Source: Runella rosea | Lineage (GTDB): Bacteria > Bacteroidota > Bacteroidia > Cytophagales > Spirosomataceae | Direction: 5' to 3' | Length of the DNA: 64,000 nt | Assembly: GCF_003325355.1 (NCBI RefSeq) | Contig: NZ_CP030850.1 | Span: forward strand, 3,100,001 to 3,164,000 | In this document: one piece after another, positions 22,921-33,121 of the stretch | How positions within the stretch are numbered: position 1 is the first letter of the stretch | Layout: every line of letters starts with the position of its first letter | Notes under the pieces: model-generated | The model's database searches: none | The model's input: the letters and a program-made list of their open reading frames with translations, nothing else | What the model was told of the DNA's origin: nothing | Program-made: the position numbers and the translations under genes

Positions 22921-25900
22921 ATGCAAAAAAATGTACGAACCAAAGCGTTCTTACTCAAAGCGATGAGAATGACGGTTACCCAATTTCTGCTGCTGGTCGC
23001 TTTTTGCGGATTAGCCAGTGCCCGACCTACAAAAGCCCAAGAAGTGCTCAACACGTCCGTTTCGCTCAAAATCGAATCGGTCGAGATTAAGCGGGTTTTT
23101 AATACGATTGAGAAACAGGCAAATATCAAGTTTGTCTATAGTCCCAACGCCATTCGGTCCGACCAAAAAGTCTCTTTGGTTATGACCAATAAACTTTCCG
23201 AAGTATTGCGAGAGTTGCTTACACCCCTCAATATTTCGTACGAAGTGGTCGGAACGCGCATTTTATTACGCAAAAAGTTCCCCGAAAAATCAGCCTCCAT
23301 CGACGAAATATCAGTCCCAATCCCAAACGCAATCGAGCCTCAGGAGCAAATCATCAAAGGAAGAGTAACCGACGCTGAAAAAAACGAAGGACTACCGGGC
23401 GTGAGTATTTTGTTGAAAGGAACCCAAAAAGGAACATCAACCAACGCAAACGGAGAGTTTTCGCTCGCCGTCCCTGACAATAACGCCATTTTGGTTTTTA
23501 GTTTCGTAGGCTATGAACCACAGGAAGTATTGGTAGGAAATCGTACCCAAATTAACCTTAGCCTCAAAACCGATACCAAGGCGTTGGGCGAGGTGGTCGT
23601 GGTGGGCTATGGCACCCAAAGAGCCAAAGATGTGACGGGCTCGGTCGCAACCATTAATCAAACCACCATTAAAGACCTACCCGTTTCAAGCATTGACCAA
23701 AAAATGATAGGGCAGGTAGCAGGTGTTCAAATACAGCAACTATCAGGCGCGCCGGGCGGGGGTACTTCCGTCAGAATCCGGGGAAGCGGCTCACTTGGTG
23801 CAGGCAATGAGCCTTTATACGTGGTCGATGGAATGCCTTATGCCGCAGGGTTGAATCAAAACTTTAATCCTCTCCTATTGATTAATCCCAACGACATTGA
23901 GTCCATTTCCATCCTGAAAGATGCCTCTTCTACGGCCATTTACGGCTCACGCGGAGCCAACGGGGTGATTATGATTACGACCAAAAAAGGCCAGTACAAC
24001 CGCCTTCAAGTCAACGTATCTTCGATGAGAGGGGTACAGCAAGTACCCCAAAAAGGCAGACCTAACTTGATGAATCAGCAGGAATTTGCTGATTTACAGC
24101 GCAATAAAATTGACATTGCTGTTCGGCGCGCCGAAAACAGGGCCGCTACCATCAACGACTATCCCGTTGAATATCAAAACCCAAGCTCACTGGTAGGTGA
24201 CGGTACCGATTGGTATGATTTGCTGCTGCAAACAGCCCCCATTCAAGACCACACCGTCAGTATTCAAAAAGGCACGCAGGATTCGCGCATGAATTTCAGT
24301 ATGGGCTATTACAAACAGGAAGGCGTTTTGCGGTACACGGGCGTAGAGCGGTACAGTGCCAATCTGGGAATTGAGTCTACTGTAAGCAAGCGGGTTACCG
24401 TGGGAGTATCGCTGCAACCTACACTTATCAACCAAAATCGTACCAACACCAATTCAAGTCGTGAAGACGTGATTGGGGTAGCCAACTGGGCAAACCCGGT
24501 GATGAGTCCATACGATGCCAACGGACAACTTATCCCCTATATTCGCTCGCCGCAGAGCAAATACCACTCGGCGTGGAGTTTTGCCAATCCGCTTTTTGTG
24601 TTGCGAGAAACTACCCAACTACAGCAGCAATTTCAAAACCTCGGCTCGGCCTATTTGGAATGGGAAATTACGCCCGACCTAAGAGTAAAATCTTCGCTGA
24701 ACACCATTTGGGCCACTTCCAAATTCAATCAATTCACACCAAGTACCGTAGGAGCGTCCAATATTCCACCCGTTGCCGGAACGGGACGGTCGAGCAATTC
24801 GCGGGGCGACAGTTTCAATTGGCTGCTCGAAAACACACTTACGTATAACAAAACATTTCAGAAACATCGGCTGAACGCCCTGTTGGGTTATACTACGCAG
24901 AAAGATCGTTCCAATGCTATCAATCTGAACGCCAGCCCCTACCCTAACGACCTGATTCAGACCATCAACGCGGCACAGGCCATTGGAACTTGGGGCGAAA
25001 ATCAACAGGAATGGAGCATCATTTCTTACTTAGGACGACTCAATTATTCTTTCGACGACAAATATTTACTGACCGCTACTTTCCGTTCCGATGGTTCTTC
25101 CCGTTTTGGCGCAAAAAACAGGTACGCGACTTTCCCTTCTATTGCCGCCGCCTGGCGTATTTCCGAAGAAGATTTTTTGAAAGACAATAAAGTGCTTAAC
25201 AACCTGAAATTAAGGGCCAGTTACGGCAGAAGCGGCAATAATAACATTGGTAATTATTCGCACTTAGCCGCCATCAACCCCGGCGCGTATGTCTTCGGAA
25301 ACACCCAGGTTTCGGCCTCTTTTGTAGGGTTATCCAATCCTTTTTTGACCTGGGAAGAATCTCAACAGATTGATGTGGGGTTGGATGCCGAATTTTTCAA
25401 CAATCGTCTTTCTTTAATTGTGGATTTGTACAACAAAGAGAGCAAAAACATGCTGCTCAACGACGTCATCCCCGCCATTACGGGTTTCAACTCGCAGATT
25501 GTTAACAAAGGAAATGTGCGAAATCGAGGCATTGAGATTTCACTCGGAGGAACCCCGATAAAAGGAGCGTTAAACTGGGATTTCAACCTCAACTTTGCGT
25601 TCAATCGTAACAAAGTACTTTCTCTCAATGAAAACGGAGACAGAGTTTTATCAGGCAATAACGACAACAATCCCACGCACATTACGGTAGTAGGAAAGCC
25701 CATCGGTCAATTCTTCGGGTTTATTGCCGACGGCGTGTATACCGCCGCCGACATCGCCAATCCCAATATCATCAAAACCGCACAGGTATATGAAGGTAAT
25801 TCCAAATACAAAGACATCAACGGCGACGGTGTCATCAACGACTTTTTGGACTATACCATGATCGGCAATCCGCATCCCGACTTCATTTTTGGCTTTTCAA

Positions 25901-26388
25901 ACAACTTTTCTTACAAAAGATTTACCTTGGGAATCATCATGAATGGCCAAAAGGGAGGCCAGGTAATGAACGGATTGCGTCAGTCAACCGACAATTTACA
26001 GGGTTTTTTCAATGTGAATAAAGAGTTTGTAAATCGCTGGAGAAGCGCCGAAAACCCTGGCGACGGAACACTGTACGGCGTGCCAAAATTAACGCCGAGT
26101 TGGGGACATCGGGTCAATAGCCGGTGGGTAGAAGATGCTTCTTTCCTGCGCGTCTCTAACCTCTCGTTGGGGTATTCGCTTCCCGAAGGTTTGGTCAAAA
26201 AAACGGGTTTTATCAACAGTTGCCGTCTTTATTTTACGGTACAAAACCTGGCCATGTTTACCAATTACACCGGCGCTAATCCAGAAGCACAGTCCAGAGA
26301 CATTAACAATACGCTCTCGCCGGGCTTTGATATTTCGTCTTATCCACTTGCCCGGACTACTTCAGTGGGTTTGAATTTATCCTTTTAA
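22921..26388 (+). CDS. SusC/RagA-family TonB-dependent outer-membrane receptor with STN domain
   Basis: 1155 residues from ATG 22921. An open stretch of 36 codons upstream is rejected because this Met begins the signal peptide (MTVTQFLLLVAFCGLASARP within the first 45 residues). An STN (secretin/TonB N-terminal) domain at about 50-115 is the signalling part that contacts FecR. A carboxypeptidase-like CNA-B domain follows (GRVTDAEKNEGLPGVSILLK), then the TonB box region and plug (VVVGYGTQRAKDVTGSVATI, PLYVVDGMPY, NPNDIESISILKDASSTAIY), and the 22-strand barrel ending in VGLNLSF. It imports oligosaccharides together with the SusD lipoprotein 15 bases downstream. Confidence 0.95.
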   Translation: MQKNVRTKAFLLKAMRMTVTQFLLLVAFCGLASARPTKAQEVLNTSVSLKIESVEIKRVFNTIEKQANIKFVYSPNAIRSDQKVSLVMTNKLSEVLRELLTPLNISYEVVGTRILLRKKFPEKSASIDEISVPIPNAIEPQEQIIKGRVTDAEKNEGLPGVSILLKGTQKGTSTNANGEFSLAVPDNNAILVFSFVGYEPQEVLVGNRTQINLSLKTDTKALGEVVVVGYGTQRAKDVTGSVATINQTTIKDLPVSSIDQKMIGQVAGVQIQQLSGAPGGGTSVRIRGSGSLGAGNEPLYVVDGMPYAAGLNQNFNPLLLINPNDIESISILKDASSTAIYGSRGANGVIMITTKKGQYNRLQVNVSSMRGVQQVPQKGRPNLMNQQEFADLQRNKIDIAVRRAENRAATINDYPVEYQNPSSLVGDGTDWYDLLLQTAPIQDHTVSIQKGTQDSRMNFSMGYYKQEGVLRYTGVERYSANLGIESTVSKRVTVGVSLQPTLINQNRTNTNSSREDVIGVANWANPVMSPYDANGQLIPYIRSPQSKYHSAWSFANPLFVLRETTQLQQQFQNLGSAYLEWEITPDLRVKSSLNTIWATSKFNQFTPSTVGASNIPPVAGTGRSSNSRGDSFNWLLENTLTYNKTFQKHRLNALLGYTTQKDRSNAINLNASPYPNDLIQTINAAQAIGTWGENQQEWSIISYLGRLNYSFDDKYLLTATFRSDGSSRFGAKNRYATFPSIAAAWRISEEDFLKDNKVLNNLKLRASYGRSGNNNIGNYSHLAAINPGAYVFGNTQVSASFVGLSNPFLTWEESQQIDVGLDAEFFNNRLSLIVDLYNKESKNMLLNDVIPAITGFNSQIVNKGNVRNRGIEISLGGTPIKGALNWDFNLNFAFNRNKVLSLNENGDRVLSGNNDNNPTHITVVGKPIGQFFGFIADGVYTAADIANPNIIKTAQVYEGNSKYKDINGDGVINDFLDYTMIGNPHPDFIFGFSNNFSYKRFTLGIIMNGQKGGQVMNGLRQSTDNLQGFFNVNKEFVNRWRSAENPGDGTLYGVPKLTPSWGHRVNSRWVEDASFLRVSNLSLGYSLPEGLVKKTGFINSCRLYFTVQNLAMFTNYTGANPEAQSRDINNTLSPGFDISSYPLARTTSVGLNLSF

Positions 26389-26403
26389 AAAACGACTTTC
26401 AAC

Positions 26404-27882
26404 ATGAAAAAAATCATATATGTGCTGACGCTCTCCTTGATGGCAGGCTGCACCAACAAGTTTCTGGAACTCTATCCAAAATCAACCCTCAACGAAGGGA
26501 ATTTTTACCAAACAGAGGTAGAATATACCCTTTTGGCCAACGGCTGTTACGTTCCGTTGCGTGATAATGAAAAAAATAACCACTGGATTTTGGCCGAGTT
26601 AATCTCCGACAATGCAAGTTTTCAAAACAACGTCCGCACGGGAGAAGCGTCGAGAGGCGTCATTGACCAGTTCATTTTAGTAGGTGATAATGTTGCCTTT
26701 TCGGCCTTTTGGAACCTCTCCTACAACGGGATTACGCGTTGCAATAAATTACTGAGCGAATTGGACCGGGAAGGTGTGAATTGGTCGAAATTGTCTTTCA
26801 AAGAACGTTGTGCGGGCGAAGCCCTGTTTTTACGGTCGTTATATTATTTTAATCTCGTTCGGCAGTTTGGCGGCGTGCCTTTGGTTTTAGCGCCCACTAC
26901 TTCGCAGGAAGCGGTGAACATCAAGCGGTCAACGGAAGCGCAGGTGTATGACAGTATTATCAGTGATTTAAAACAAGCCGCCGAACGTTTTGCCAAAGCC
27001 AAGGATGTGGAAGAGGTAGGCCGGGCTAATGAAATGTCGGCCCTGTCGCTGTTAGGCAAAGTATATCTTACCCTTGGAAAGTATGCCGAAGCCGAACAAA
27101 CCCTGAAAACAGTCATTAATTCGGGGAAATACGCCCTTTTAACCAATTACGCCGACCTGTTCAACCCGGCCAAAAAGGACTTCAAAGAAACCATCTTTGC
27201 GGTTCAGTATTCAGAAAATAGTGCTGAACTCGCCAACCGATTCATCTTTCTGTTTGCCCCGCATACTTCGGGGGGAGCCGTGACAAATCGCCCCAACATC
27301 AACATCGTGGGCGCGGGTTGGAATCAACCTACCGACGATTTGATCAACGCTTTTGAGGCAGGTGATACGCGCAAAACCGTTTCGATTGGCTTTTGGAATG
27401 GATTAGACTGGGATAACGTCGTACGCCCTATCCCTTATTGCGCCAAATACAAAGCCCCCATTTCTGCCCCTGACGATCGCAGTGGTGACAATTTTCCCGT
27501 ATTACGCTACTCGGATGTTTTGCTAATGTATGCAGAAGCGCTCAATGAGCTGAACCGTACAGGCGAAGCTATTCCTTACGTTCAACAAGTTCGGAATAGA
27601 GCAGGACTTACCGCACCGGTAGCTGCGTTGAGCAAGGAAGTCCTAAAAACGCTCATCGCCAAAGAACGTCAGGTAGAGTTTTGTTTTGAGAACCAACGTT
27701 GGTACGACCTCAAACGTACCGGCAAAGCGGTAGAAGTAATGACCGCCCACGGCATTCGTGAAAAAGCGAAGAAAACGTTCCTTTATCCTGAAGGGTATAC
27801 TTTGACACCTAATAAACTACTTGCGCCAATTCCAGTCAATGAGGTTTCCATCAATAAGTTAACTCAGAATCCGGGATATTGA
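26404..27882 (+). CDS. SusD/RagB-family glycan-binding lipoprotein
   Basis: 492 residues. The lipoprotein signal has the lipidated Cys at residue 16 (LMAGCTNK). The SusD fold is recognised by the N-terminal TPR-like helices, EALFLRSLYYFNLVRQFGGV near residue 140, the substrate region, and the conserved tail with YSDVLLMYAEALNEL, RQVEFCFENQRWYDLKRTGK and the end LTQNPGY. It caps the SusC channel at the cell surface and binds oligosaccharide. It pairs with the susC gene immediately before it. Confidence 0.94.
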   Translation: MKKIIYVLTLSLMAGCTNKFLELYPKSTLNEGNFYQTEVEYTLLANGCYVPLRDNEKNNHWILAELISDNASFQNNVRTGEASRGVIDQFILVGDNVAFSAFWNLSYNGITRCNKLLSELDREGVNWSKLSFKERCAGEALFLRSLYYFNLVRQFGGVPLVLAPTTSQEAVNIKRSTEAQVYDSIISDLKQAAERFAKAKDVEEVGRANEMSALSLLGKVYLTLGKYAEAEQTLKTVINSGKYALLTNYADLFNPAKKDFKETIFAVQYSENSAELANRFIFLFAPHTSGGAVTNRPNINIVGAGWNQPTDDLINAFEAGDTRKTVSIGFWNGLDWDNVVRPIPYCAKYKAPISAPDDRSGDNFPVLRYSDVLLMYAEALNELNRTGEAIPYVQQVRNRAGLTAPVAALSKEVLKTLIAKERQVEFCFENQRWYDLKRTGKAVEVMTAHGIREKAKKTFLYPEGYTLTPNKLLAPIPVNEVSINKLTQNPGY

Positions 27883-27898
27883 GACGAACCACAAACAA

Positions 27899-27938
27899 CC
27901 ACAGAAATTATAAAGTAAAATCAATATTTTCTCTGTGG
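27899..27938. repeat. Short dispersed-type repeat with inverted ends
   Basis: CCACAGA (27899-27905) and TCTGTGG (27932-27938) face each other. The next stretch again contains CCTCTGTGTAATTTCC. Motifs built from ACCACAGA...TCTGTGG are frequent intergenic repeats in Bacteroidota, as I recall. Here it lies between susD and the first sulfatase. Confidence 0.35.
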
Positions 27939-28010
27939 CTCTCAATTTTAAACTCTTTGGTCCTCTGTGTAATTTCCATTTGAAGATTTACCTTTTACCT
28001 GAAACTATTT

Positions 28011-29468
28011 ATGAAAAAAATAAGCATAAATCTGTTTTTCATTGCCTTGATTGTTCTCAAAAACAACCAAACTCTTTTGTCACAAAACACCGTCAAAAAG
28101 CCCAACATCCTATACATTCTGGTGGATCAATGGCGGGCGCAGGCGACAGGCTATGCAGGCGACAAAAACGTGTATACGCCCAATCTCGACCGATTGGCAC
28201 GCCAAAGCGTAAACGTCAAAAATGCCGTATCGGGCACGCCCGTTTGTACGCCGCACCGCGCTTCGCTCATGACCGGGCAGTATCCGCTCACCAACGGCGT
28301 TTTTATGAACGATGTTTTATTGGACACCAACGCCACGACGATTGCAAAGGTCTATAAAAAACACGGCTACACCACAGGGTTTGTGGGCAAGTGGCACATC
28401 GACGGGCACGGCCGAAATACCTACATCCCACCGACGCGTCAGCAGGGATTTGGGTACTGGAAAGCCTTGGAATGCACCCACGATTACAACAATTCGGCCT
28501 ACTACGCCGGTGATTCCAATAAAAAATTGGTGTGGAAAGGCTACGATGTCATCGCGCAGACCGATGATGTCTGCAACTACATGACCGCCAAAGCCCAAGA
28601 AACCAACCCGTTTATGGTGTTTATTTCCATCGGCAGTCCGCACGACCCGTACCAAACGGCTCCCGAAAAATACCGTAAAATGTTTGAAAACAAAGACATC
28701 ATCATCAATGAAAATGTGCCCGTGGAGAAACGAGAAAAGGTCAAAAACGACCTCCGTGGCTATTATTCACACATTGCAGCGATTGATGACTGCATAGGCA
28801 AAATGTGGCAGACGCTCATTGATTTGGGCATTGAAGACAACACCATCATCGTGTTTTCGTCCGACCACGGCGATTTATTGGGCGCACACGGCTCGTGGAA
28901 CAAACAGCAGCCTTACGCCGAAAGCATTAAGGTGCCGTTTCTGCTTCATTACCCTAAGTTGTTTGGTAAAACGGGCAAAACCTCCGAGGCGCTGCTAAAC
29001 TCCCCCGACATCATGCCTACGCTGTTGGGCCTGTGCAATATTCCCGTTCCAGCGTCGGTCGAAGGCATTGATTTTTCGGGCGTGTTGAAAGGAACGAAAA
29101 AGGATAACGTCAAACATACCCTGATTTCCTGCACTCAACCTTTCGGGCAATGGACGCGGAAAATGGGCGGCAAAGAGTACCGGGGTCTTTTTACTCACCA
29201 ATACACCTACACCCGTGATCTGAACGGCCCATGGCTGCTGTTCGACAACTTGAAAGACCCTCTTCAACTCAACAATTTAATCGAAAAAGCCGAGTACAAA
29301 AAAGTTCAGGACAAACTGGATGCTGACTTAAAAGGGGAATTGCGCAAACGAAAAGACGAATTTAAGCCCGGAATGGAGTATGTAAAGCAGTGGAATTACT
29401 TAGTGGATGAGACAGAAACGGTACCTTATAGAAAAGTAAATTACGAAGGAAAGCCGATTGTTGAGTAA
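28011..29468 (+). CDS. Family S1 sulfatase (formylglycine type)
   Basis: 485 residues with a signal peptide ([19 protein letters not shown]). The sulfatase core starts at [19 protein letters not shown], giving the metal-binding Asp. The maturation motif is C79-T-P-H-R, followed by ASLMTG, so Cys79 becomes formylglycine through a radical or oxygen-dependent maturase not found in this window. Further metal/sulfate residues are in GKWHIDGHG and [13 protein letters not shown], with H and D. The chain ends without extra domains. It removes sulfate esters from glycans in the periplasm or at the surface. Its place between susD and a sulfatase-rhamnosidase fusion suggests action on a sulfated, rhamnose-bearing polymer. 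Confidence 0.92.
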   Translation: MKKISINLFFIALIVLKNNQTLLSQNTVKKPNILYILVDQWRAQATGYAGDKNVYTPNLDRLARQSVNVKNAVSGTPVCTPHRASLMTGQYPLTNGVFMNDVLLDTNATTIAKVYKKHGYTTGFVGKWHIDGHGRNTYIPPTRQQGFGYWKALECTHDYNNSAYYAGDSNKKLVWKGYDVIAQTDDVCNYMTAKAQETNPFMVFISIGSPHDPYQTAPEKYRKMFENKDIIINENVPVEKREKVKNDLRGYYSHIAAIDDCIGKMWQTLIDLGIEDNTIIVFSSDHGDLLGAHGSWNKQQPYAESIKVPFLLHYPKLFGKTGKTSEALLNSPDIMPTLLGLCNIPVPASVEGIDFSGVLKGTKKDNVKHTLISCTQPFGQWTRKMGGKEYRGLFTHQYTYTRDLNGPWLLFDNLKDPLQLNNLIEKAEYKKVQDKLDADLKGELRKRKDEFKPGMEYVKQWNYLVDETETVPYRKVNYEGKPIVE

Positions 29469-29485
29469 CCCAAAACGATTTAGTC

Positions 29486-32400
29486 ATGTCCCCAAACAGC
29501 GGATTTTACCGATTTATTTTTCTCTTATGCTGGTGTTTTTGTGCGAAGGTAAATTTTGCACAAAAACAACCAACCCAACCCAACATCATCTTTATCCTGA
29601 CCGACGACCACCGAGCCGGAGCGTTGGGTTACACCGGCAACCCGTATGCGCACACACCCGAAATGGATAAATTGGCACAAACGGGGGTCTATTTTAAGAA
29701 AGCACTGGTAACCACTCCGATCTGTGCCGCGAGCCGAGCCAGTATTTTGAGTGCTATGCAGGAGCGCGCCCACCGCTACACGTTTCAGACCGGCAATATC
29801 AAGCAGGAATACATGGAAAATGCCTATCCCAAAGTACTGAAAGAGGCCGGCTATTACACGGGCTTTTACGGGAAATTCGGGGTAAATTATGACCGAAAAG
29901 ACCAGTTATTCCACGTGTATGAAGACTATGATCGTAATAACCGATACACTGATAAACGGGGCTATTTCTTCAAAACTCTGGGCAAAGATACCGTACATTT
30001 GACCCGCTATACGGGCCAAAAAGCCATTGATTTTATCGAAAACGCCCCCACCGACAAGCCCTTTTGCTTATCGCTGAGCTTCTCGGCACCCCATGCCCAC
30101 GACGGTGCTCCTGACCAATATTTTTACGATGAACAAACAGCGCATTTACTTGAAAATGTCACCATCGCTCCCCCGCTTTTGGGCGAAGACAAGTACTTTA
30201 ACCAACAGCCCGAAAAAGTAAAAGCGGGCTTCAGCCGCCTGCGCTGGACGTGGCGATTTGATACGCCCGAAAAATACCAACGCATGGTCAAGGGCTATTA
30301 CCGCATGATTGCAGGGATTGATTTAGAAATCGCCAAAATTCGGGAAGAGCTAAAAAAGAAAAACCTTGACAAAAATACCATCATCATTTTGATGGGCGAC
30401 AACGGCTACATGCTTGGCGAAAGGCAATTGGCCGACAAGTGGCTGATGTACGACAATTCCATTCGAGTACCGCTGATTATCTACGACCCAAGGAAGGAGA
30501 AGCACCAAGATAGTGACGAAATGGCCCTGAACATTGACGTTCCGGCCACGATTTTGGACATGGCAGGGGTAAAACGACCGAAAAATTATCACGGAAAAAG
30601 TTTGATGCCGTTGGTCAATCAGACGGCCCGAAGTATGCAGCGCGACACGGTGTTGATCGAGCACCTCTGGGAATTTGAAAACATTCCACCGAGCGAAGGT
30701 ATACGCACCAACGAGTGGAAATATTTTCGGTATGTCAACGACAAAACCCTCGAAGAACTCTACAACCTCAAAGCCGACCCCAACGAAATCACCAACTTGG
30801 TTCGGGATGAAAAATACCGGCAGGTGTTGAACAACCTGCGGCAAAAAACGGAACAACTCATTCAACAACACCGAGATGCCAATGCCTGTCAACCGACGGG
30901 TTTGATGGTGGAGTTTATCCGCCAACCCGCTACCGTTTTGTTGAAAGATAATACCCCCGAATTTGGCTGGGTGGTACCGAAAGAAGCTGTGTTTCAGTCA
31001 TCCTACCAACTTCTGGTCGCTTCTTCTAAAACCAATATCGACCATAACATCGGCGATGTATGGAACACGGGACAGGTGCGCGGAAACCATTCCTCCAATG
31101 TAGCTTACCAAGGCAAACCCTTACAACCAGGCGTGACCTACTTTTGGAAAGTGAGGATTTGGGACACCGACAATCGCACGGGCGATTATTCTGAGCCACA
31201 GGCCTTTCGGGTGGGGCCACCAGACAATTCCATCTCAACAACCAATATTTTTCAGGTGGATAAAAAGAAGCCGACGAAATTCATCAAAACGGCTCCGGGC
31301 AGTTACTTTATTGATTTTGGGAAAGCAGCCTTTGCGAATCTAGAACTCAATTATACCGCCAAAAAGAACCAAACCCTCATTGTGCGGCTGGGCGAGCAAC
31401 TCGAAAACGGGAAAATAAACCGAAAACCCATGGGCAGTATTCGGTACCAAGAGGTGAAAGTGGAAGTAACCAAAGGCAAAAAAACCTACCGGCTCAACAT
31501 CAAACCCGACGAAAGAAACACCAAATCAAGCGCCGGCGCGGTGGTAATGCCCGATTCGTTTCCCGTTTTATTGCCGTTTCGCTATTGTGAAATAGACAAT
31601 GTCACCGAAAATCTGACTGCCAACGACCTGACGCAATTGGCGTATTTCAGTTATTTTGAAGAAGACCAAAGTCGTTTCAAAAGCTCAGACACCACCCTCA
31701 ATCAGGTCTGGGAGTTGTGCAAATATACCATCAAAGCTAGTTCATTTTCAGGATTTTATCTCGATGGCGACCGGGAGCGCATTCCGTACGAAGCCGATGC
31801 GTACCTCAATCAACTAAGCCACTACGCTACCGACCGCGAATACGGCATTGCCCGCAAAACCATTGAGTATTTTATGGAGCACCCCACCTGGCCTACCGAA
31901 TGGCAACTCCACGTGGCGCTGATGTTTTACCAAGACTATATGTACACGGGTAACACCGAATTGATTGCTAAATACTACGAACCCCTGAAGTACAAAACCC
32001 TCATGGAACTTGCCCGTGAGGATGGTTTGATCAGCTCGTCGTCACCCAAAAACACGCCTGAGTTCATGCAAAAACTGGGTTTTAAAGACCCTAAGATTCA
32101 GCTGAAAGACATCGTAGATTGGCCACCGGCCCAAAAAGATACGGGTTGGAAATTGGCCACCGCCGAAGGCGAACGCGATGGATATGTTTTTACACCCATC
32201 AATACAATGGTAAACTGTTTCTTTTACAAAAACATGGAGATTATGGCCGAATTTGCGCGTATTCTCCACAAATCGGAGGATGAGCGGCAGTTTCAGACCT
32301 TGGCGATAAAAGCCAAAAATTCCATTAATGAAAAATTATTTAACCCAAAAACGGGAGCATACATTGACGGAGAAGGCACCGACCATTCCTCGCTGCACGC

Positions 32401-33019
32401 CAACATGATGGCGTTGGCGTTTGGCATTACGCCCGACATCCACAAAAAATCGGTCGCCGCTTTTATCAAATCCCGAGGCATGGCATGCAGCGTCTATGGC
32501 TCGCAATATTTACTGGAAGCCCTCTACAACGCCAACGAAGCCGACTATGCCCTGCAACTCATGACCGCCACCCACGACCGAAGCTGGTGGAACATGATAA
32601 AGATCGGCTCGACCATGACGCTGGAGGCGTGGGATACCAAATACAAGCCCAACCTCGACTGGAACCACGCCTGGGGAGCAGCCCCCGCCAATATTGTTGC
32701 CCGCAATATGTGGGGCATACAACCCAAAACAGCGGGCGGAAGCATCATGCACATCAAACCGCAATTAGGCACGCTTTCGTCTTCCGAAATCACTGTACCC
32801 ATTATGAAAGGACTTATCAAGGCATCCTATCAGCGCAAAAGCAGGATTCGTCAGGAATACACGTTTGAACTGCCCGCCAATGTATCGGCAGAATTGGAAT
32901 TAAAGTTTTCCCCCGAAGACACGATTCTTCTGAACGGAACAAAAGCAGATACTTCTTTCGGAACCCTCCGACTATCGCCAGGCATCAATACGGTTGTGTT
33001 AAATGTCAATACGTTTTGA
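29486..33019 (+). CDS. Two-domain enzyme: S1 sulfatase fused to a GH78 alpha-L-rhamnosidase
   Basis: 1177 residues with a signal peptide. Residues about 30-455 are a sulfatase: [18 protein letters not shown], the maturation motif C80-A-A-S-R (the CxAxR variant of the usual CxPxR), GFYGKFG and [17 protein letters not shown]. From about residue 470 a fibronectin-like domain ([20 protein letters not shown]) opens a rhamnosidase: beta domains, then the (alpha/alpha)6 barrel with [19 protein letters not shown] as the acid loop, and ending in a beta domain. The acid loop, [12 protein letters not shown], differs from the TDCPQRDERLGW of the other GH78. A similar sulfatase-GH78 fusion is known from marine ulvan loci (Formosa P36 as I recall). 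It follows the first sulfatase by 17 bases, so both are in one operon. Confidence 0.9.
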   Translation: MSPNSGFYRFIFLLCWCFCAKVNFAQKQPTQPNIIFILTDDHRAGALGYTGNPYAHTPEMDKLAQTGVYFKKALVTTPICAASRASILSAMQERAHRYTFQTGNIKQEYMENAYPKVLKEAGYYTGFYGKFGVNYDRKDQLFHVYEDYDRNNRYTDKRGYFFKTLGKDTVHLTRYTGQKAIDFIENAPTDKPFCLSLSFSAPHAHDGAPDQYFYDEQTAHLLENVTIAPPLLGEDKYFNQQPEKVKAGFSRLRWTWRFDTPEKYQRMVKGYYRMIAGIDLEIAKIREELKKKNLDKNTIIILMGDNGYMLGERQLADKWLMYDNSIRVPLIIYDPRKEKHQDSDEMALNIDVPATILDMAGVKRPKNYHGKSLMPLVNQTARSMQRDTVLIEHLWEFENIPPSEGIRTNEWKYFRYVNDKTLEELYNLKADPNEITNLVRDEKYRQVLNNLRQKTEQLIQQHRDANACQPTGLMVEFIRQPATVLLKDNTPEFGWVVPKEAVFQSSYQLLVASSKTNIDHNIGDVWNTGQVRGNHSSNVAYQGKPLQPGVTYFWKVRIWDTDNRTGDYSEPQAFRVGPPDNSISTTNIFQVDKKKPTKFIKTAPGSYFIDFGKAAFANLELNYTAKKNQTLIVRLGEQLENGKINRKPMGSIRYQEVKVEVTKGKKTYRLNIKPDERNTKSSAGAVVMPDSFPVLLPFRYCEIDNVTENLTANDLTQLAYFSYFEEDQSRFKSSDTTLNQVWELCKYTIKASSFSGFYLDGDRERIPYEADAYLNQLSHYATDREYGIARKTIEYFMEHPTWPTEWQLHVALMFYQDYMYTGNTELIAKYYEPLKYKTLMELAREDGLISSSSPKNTPEFMQKLGFKDPKIQLKDIVDWPPAQKDTGWKLATAEGERDGYVFTPINTMVNCFFYKNMEIMAEFARILHKSEDERQFQTLAIKAKNSINEKLFNPKTGAYIDGEGTDHSSLHANMMALAFGITPDIHKKSVAAFIKSRGMACSVYGSQYLLEALYNANEADYALQLMTATHDRSWWNMIKIGSTMTLEAWDTKYKPNLDWNHAWGAAPANIVARNMWGIQPKTAGGSIMHIKPQLGTLSSSEITVPIMKGLIKASYQRKSRIRQEYTFELPANVSAELELKFSPEDTILLNGTKADTSFGTLRLSPGINTVVLNVNTF

Positions 33020-33055
33020 GAAACCAAAGCACAAATCGTCTTTCTCAAAAATTCC

Positions 33056-33116
33056 GATAACTTTGTCACTTTCTCAACAATTCTATTTGTAAGCGTTGAG
33101 AAGTGACAAAGTTATC
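33056..33116 (+). promoter_or_regulatory. Long inverted repeat directly before the RluA-type gene
   Basis: The left arm 33056-33078 (GATAACTTTGTCAC...) pairs with 33095-33116 over 22 bases, with one extra T in the left arm and a 16-base loop. The right arm ends 5 bases before the ATG at 33122. The left arm contains TAACTTTG (33058-33065), which fits TAnnTTTG, so promoter, operator or ribosome-access control and terminator of the upstream PUL gene are all possible. Confidence 0.5.
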
Positions 33117-33121
33117 CCAAC

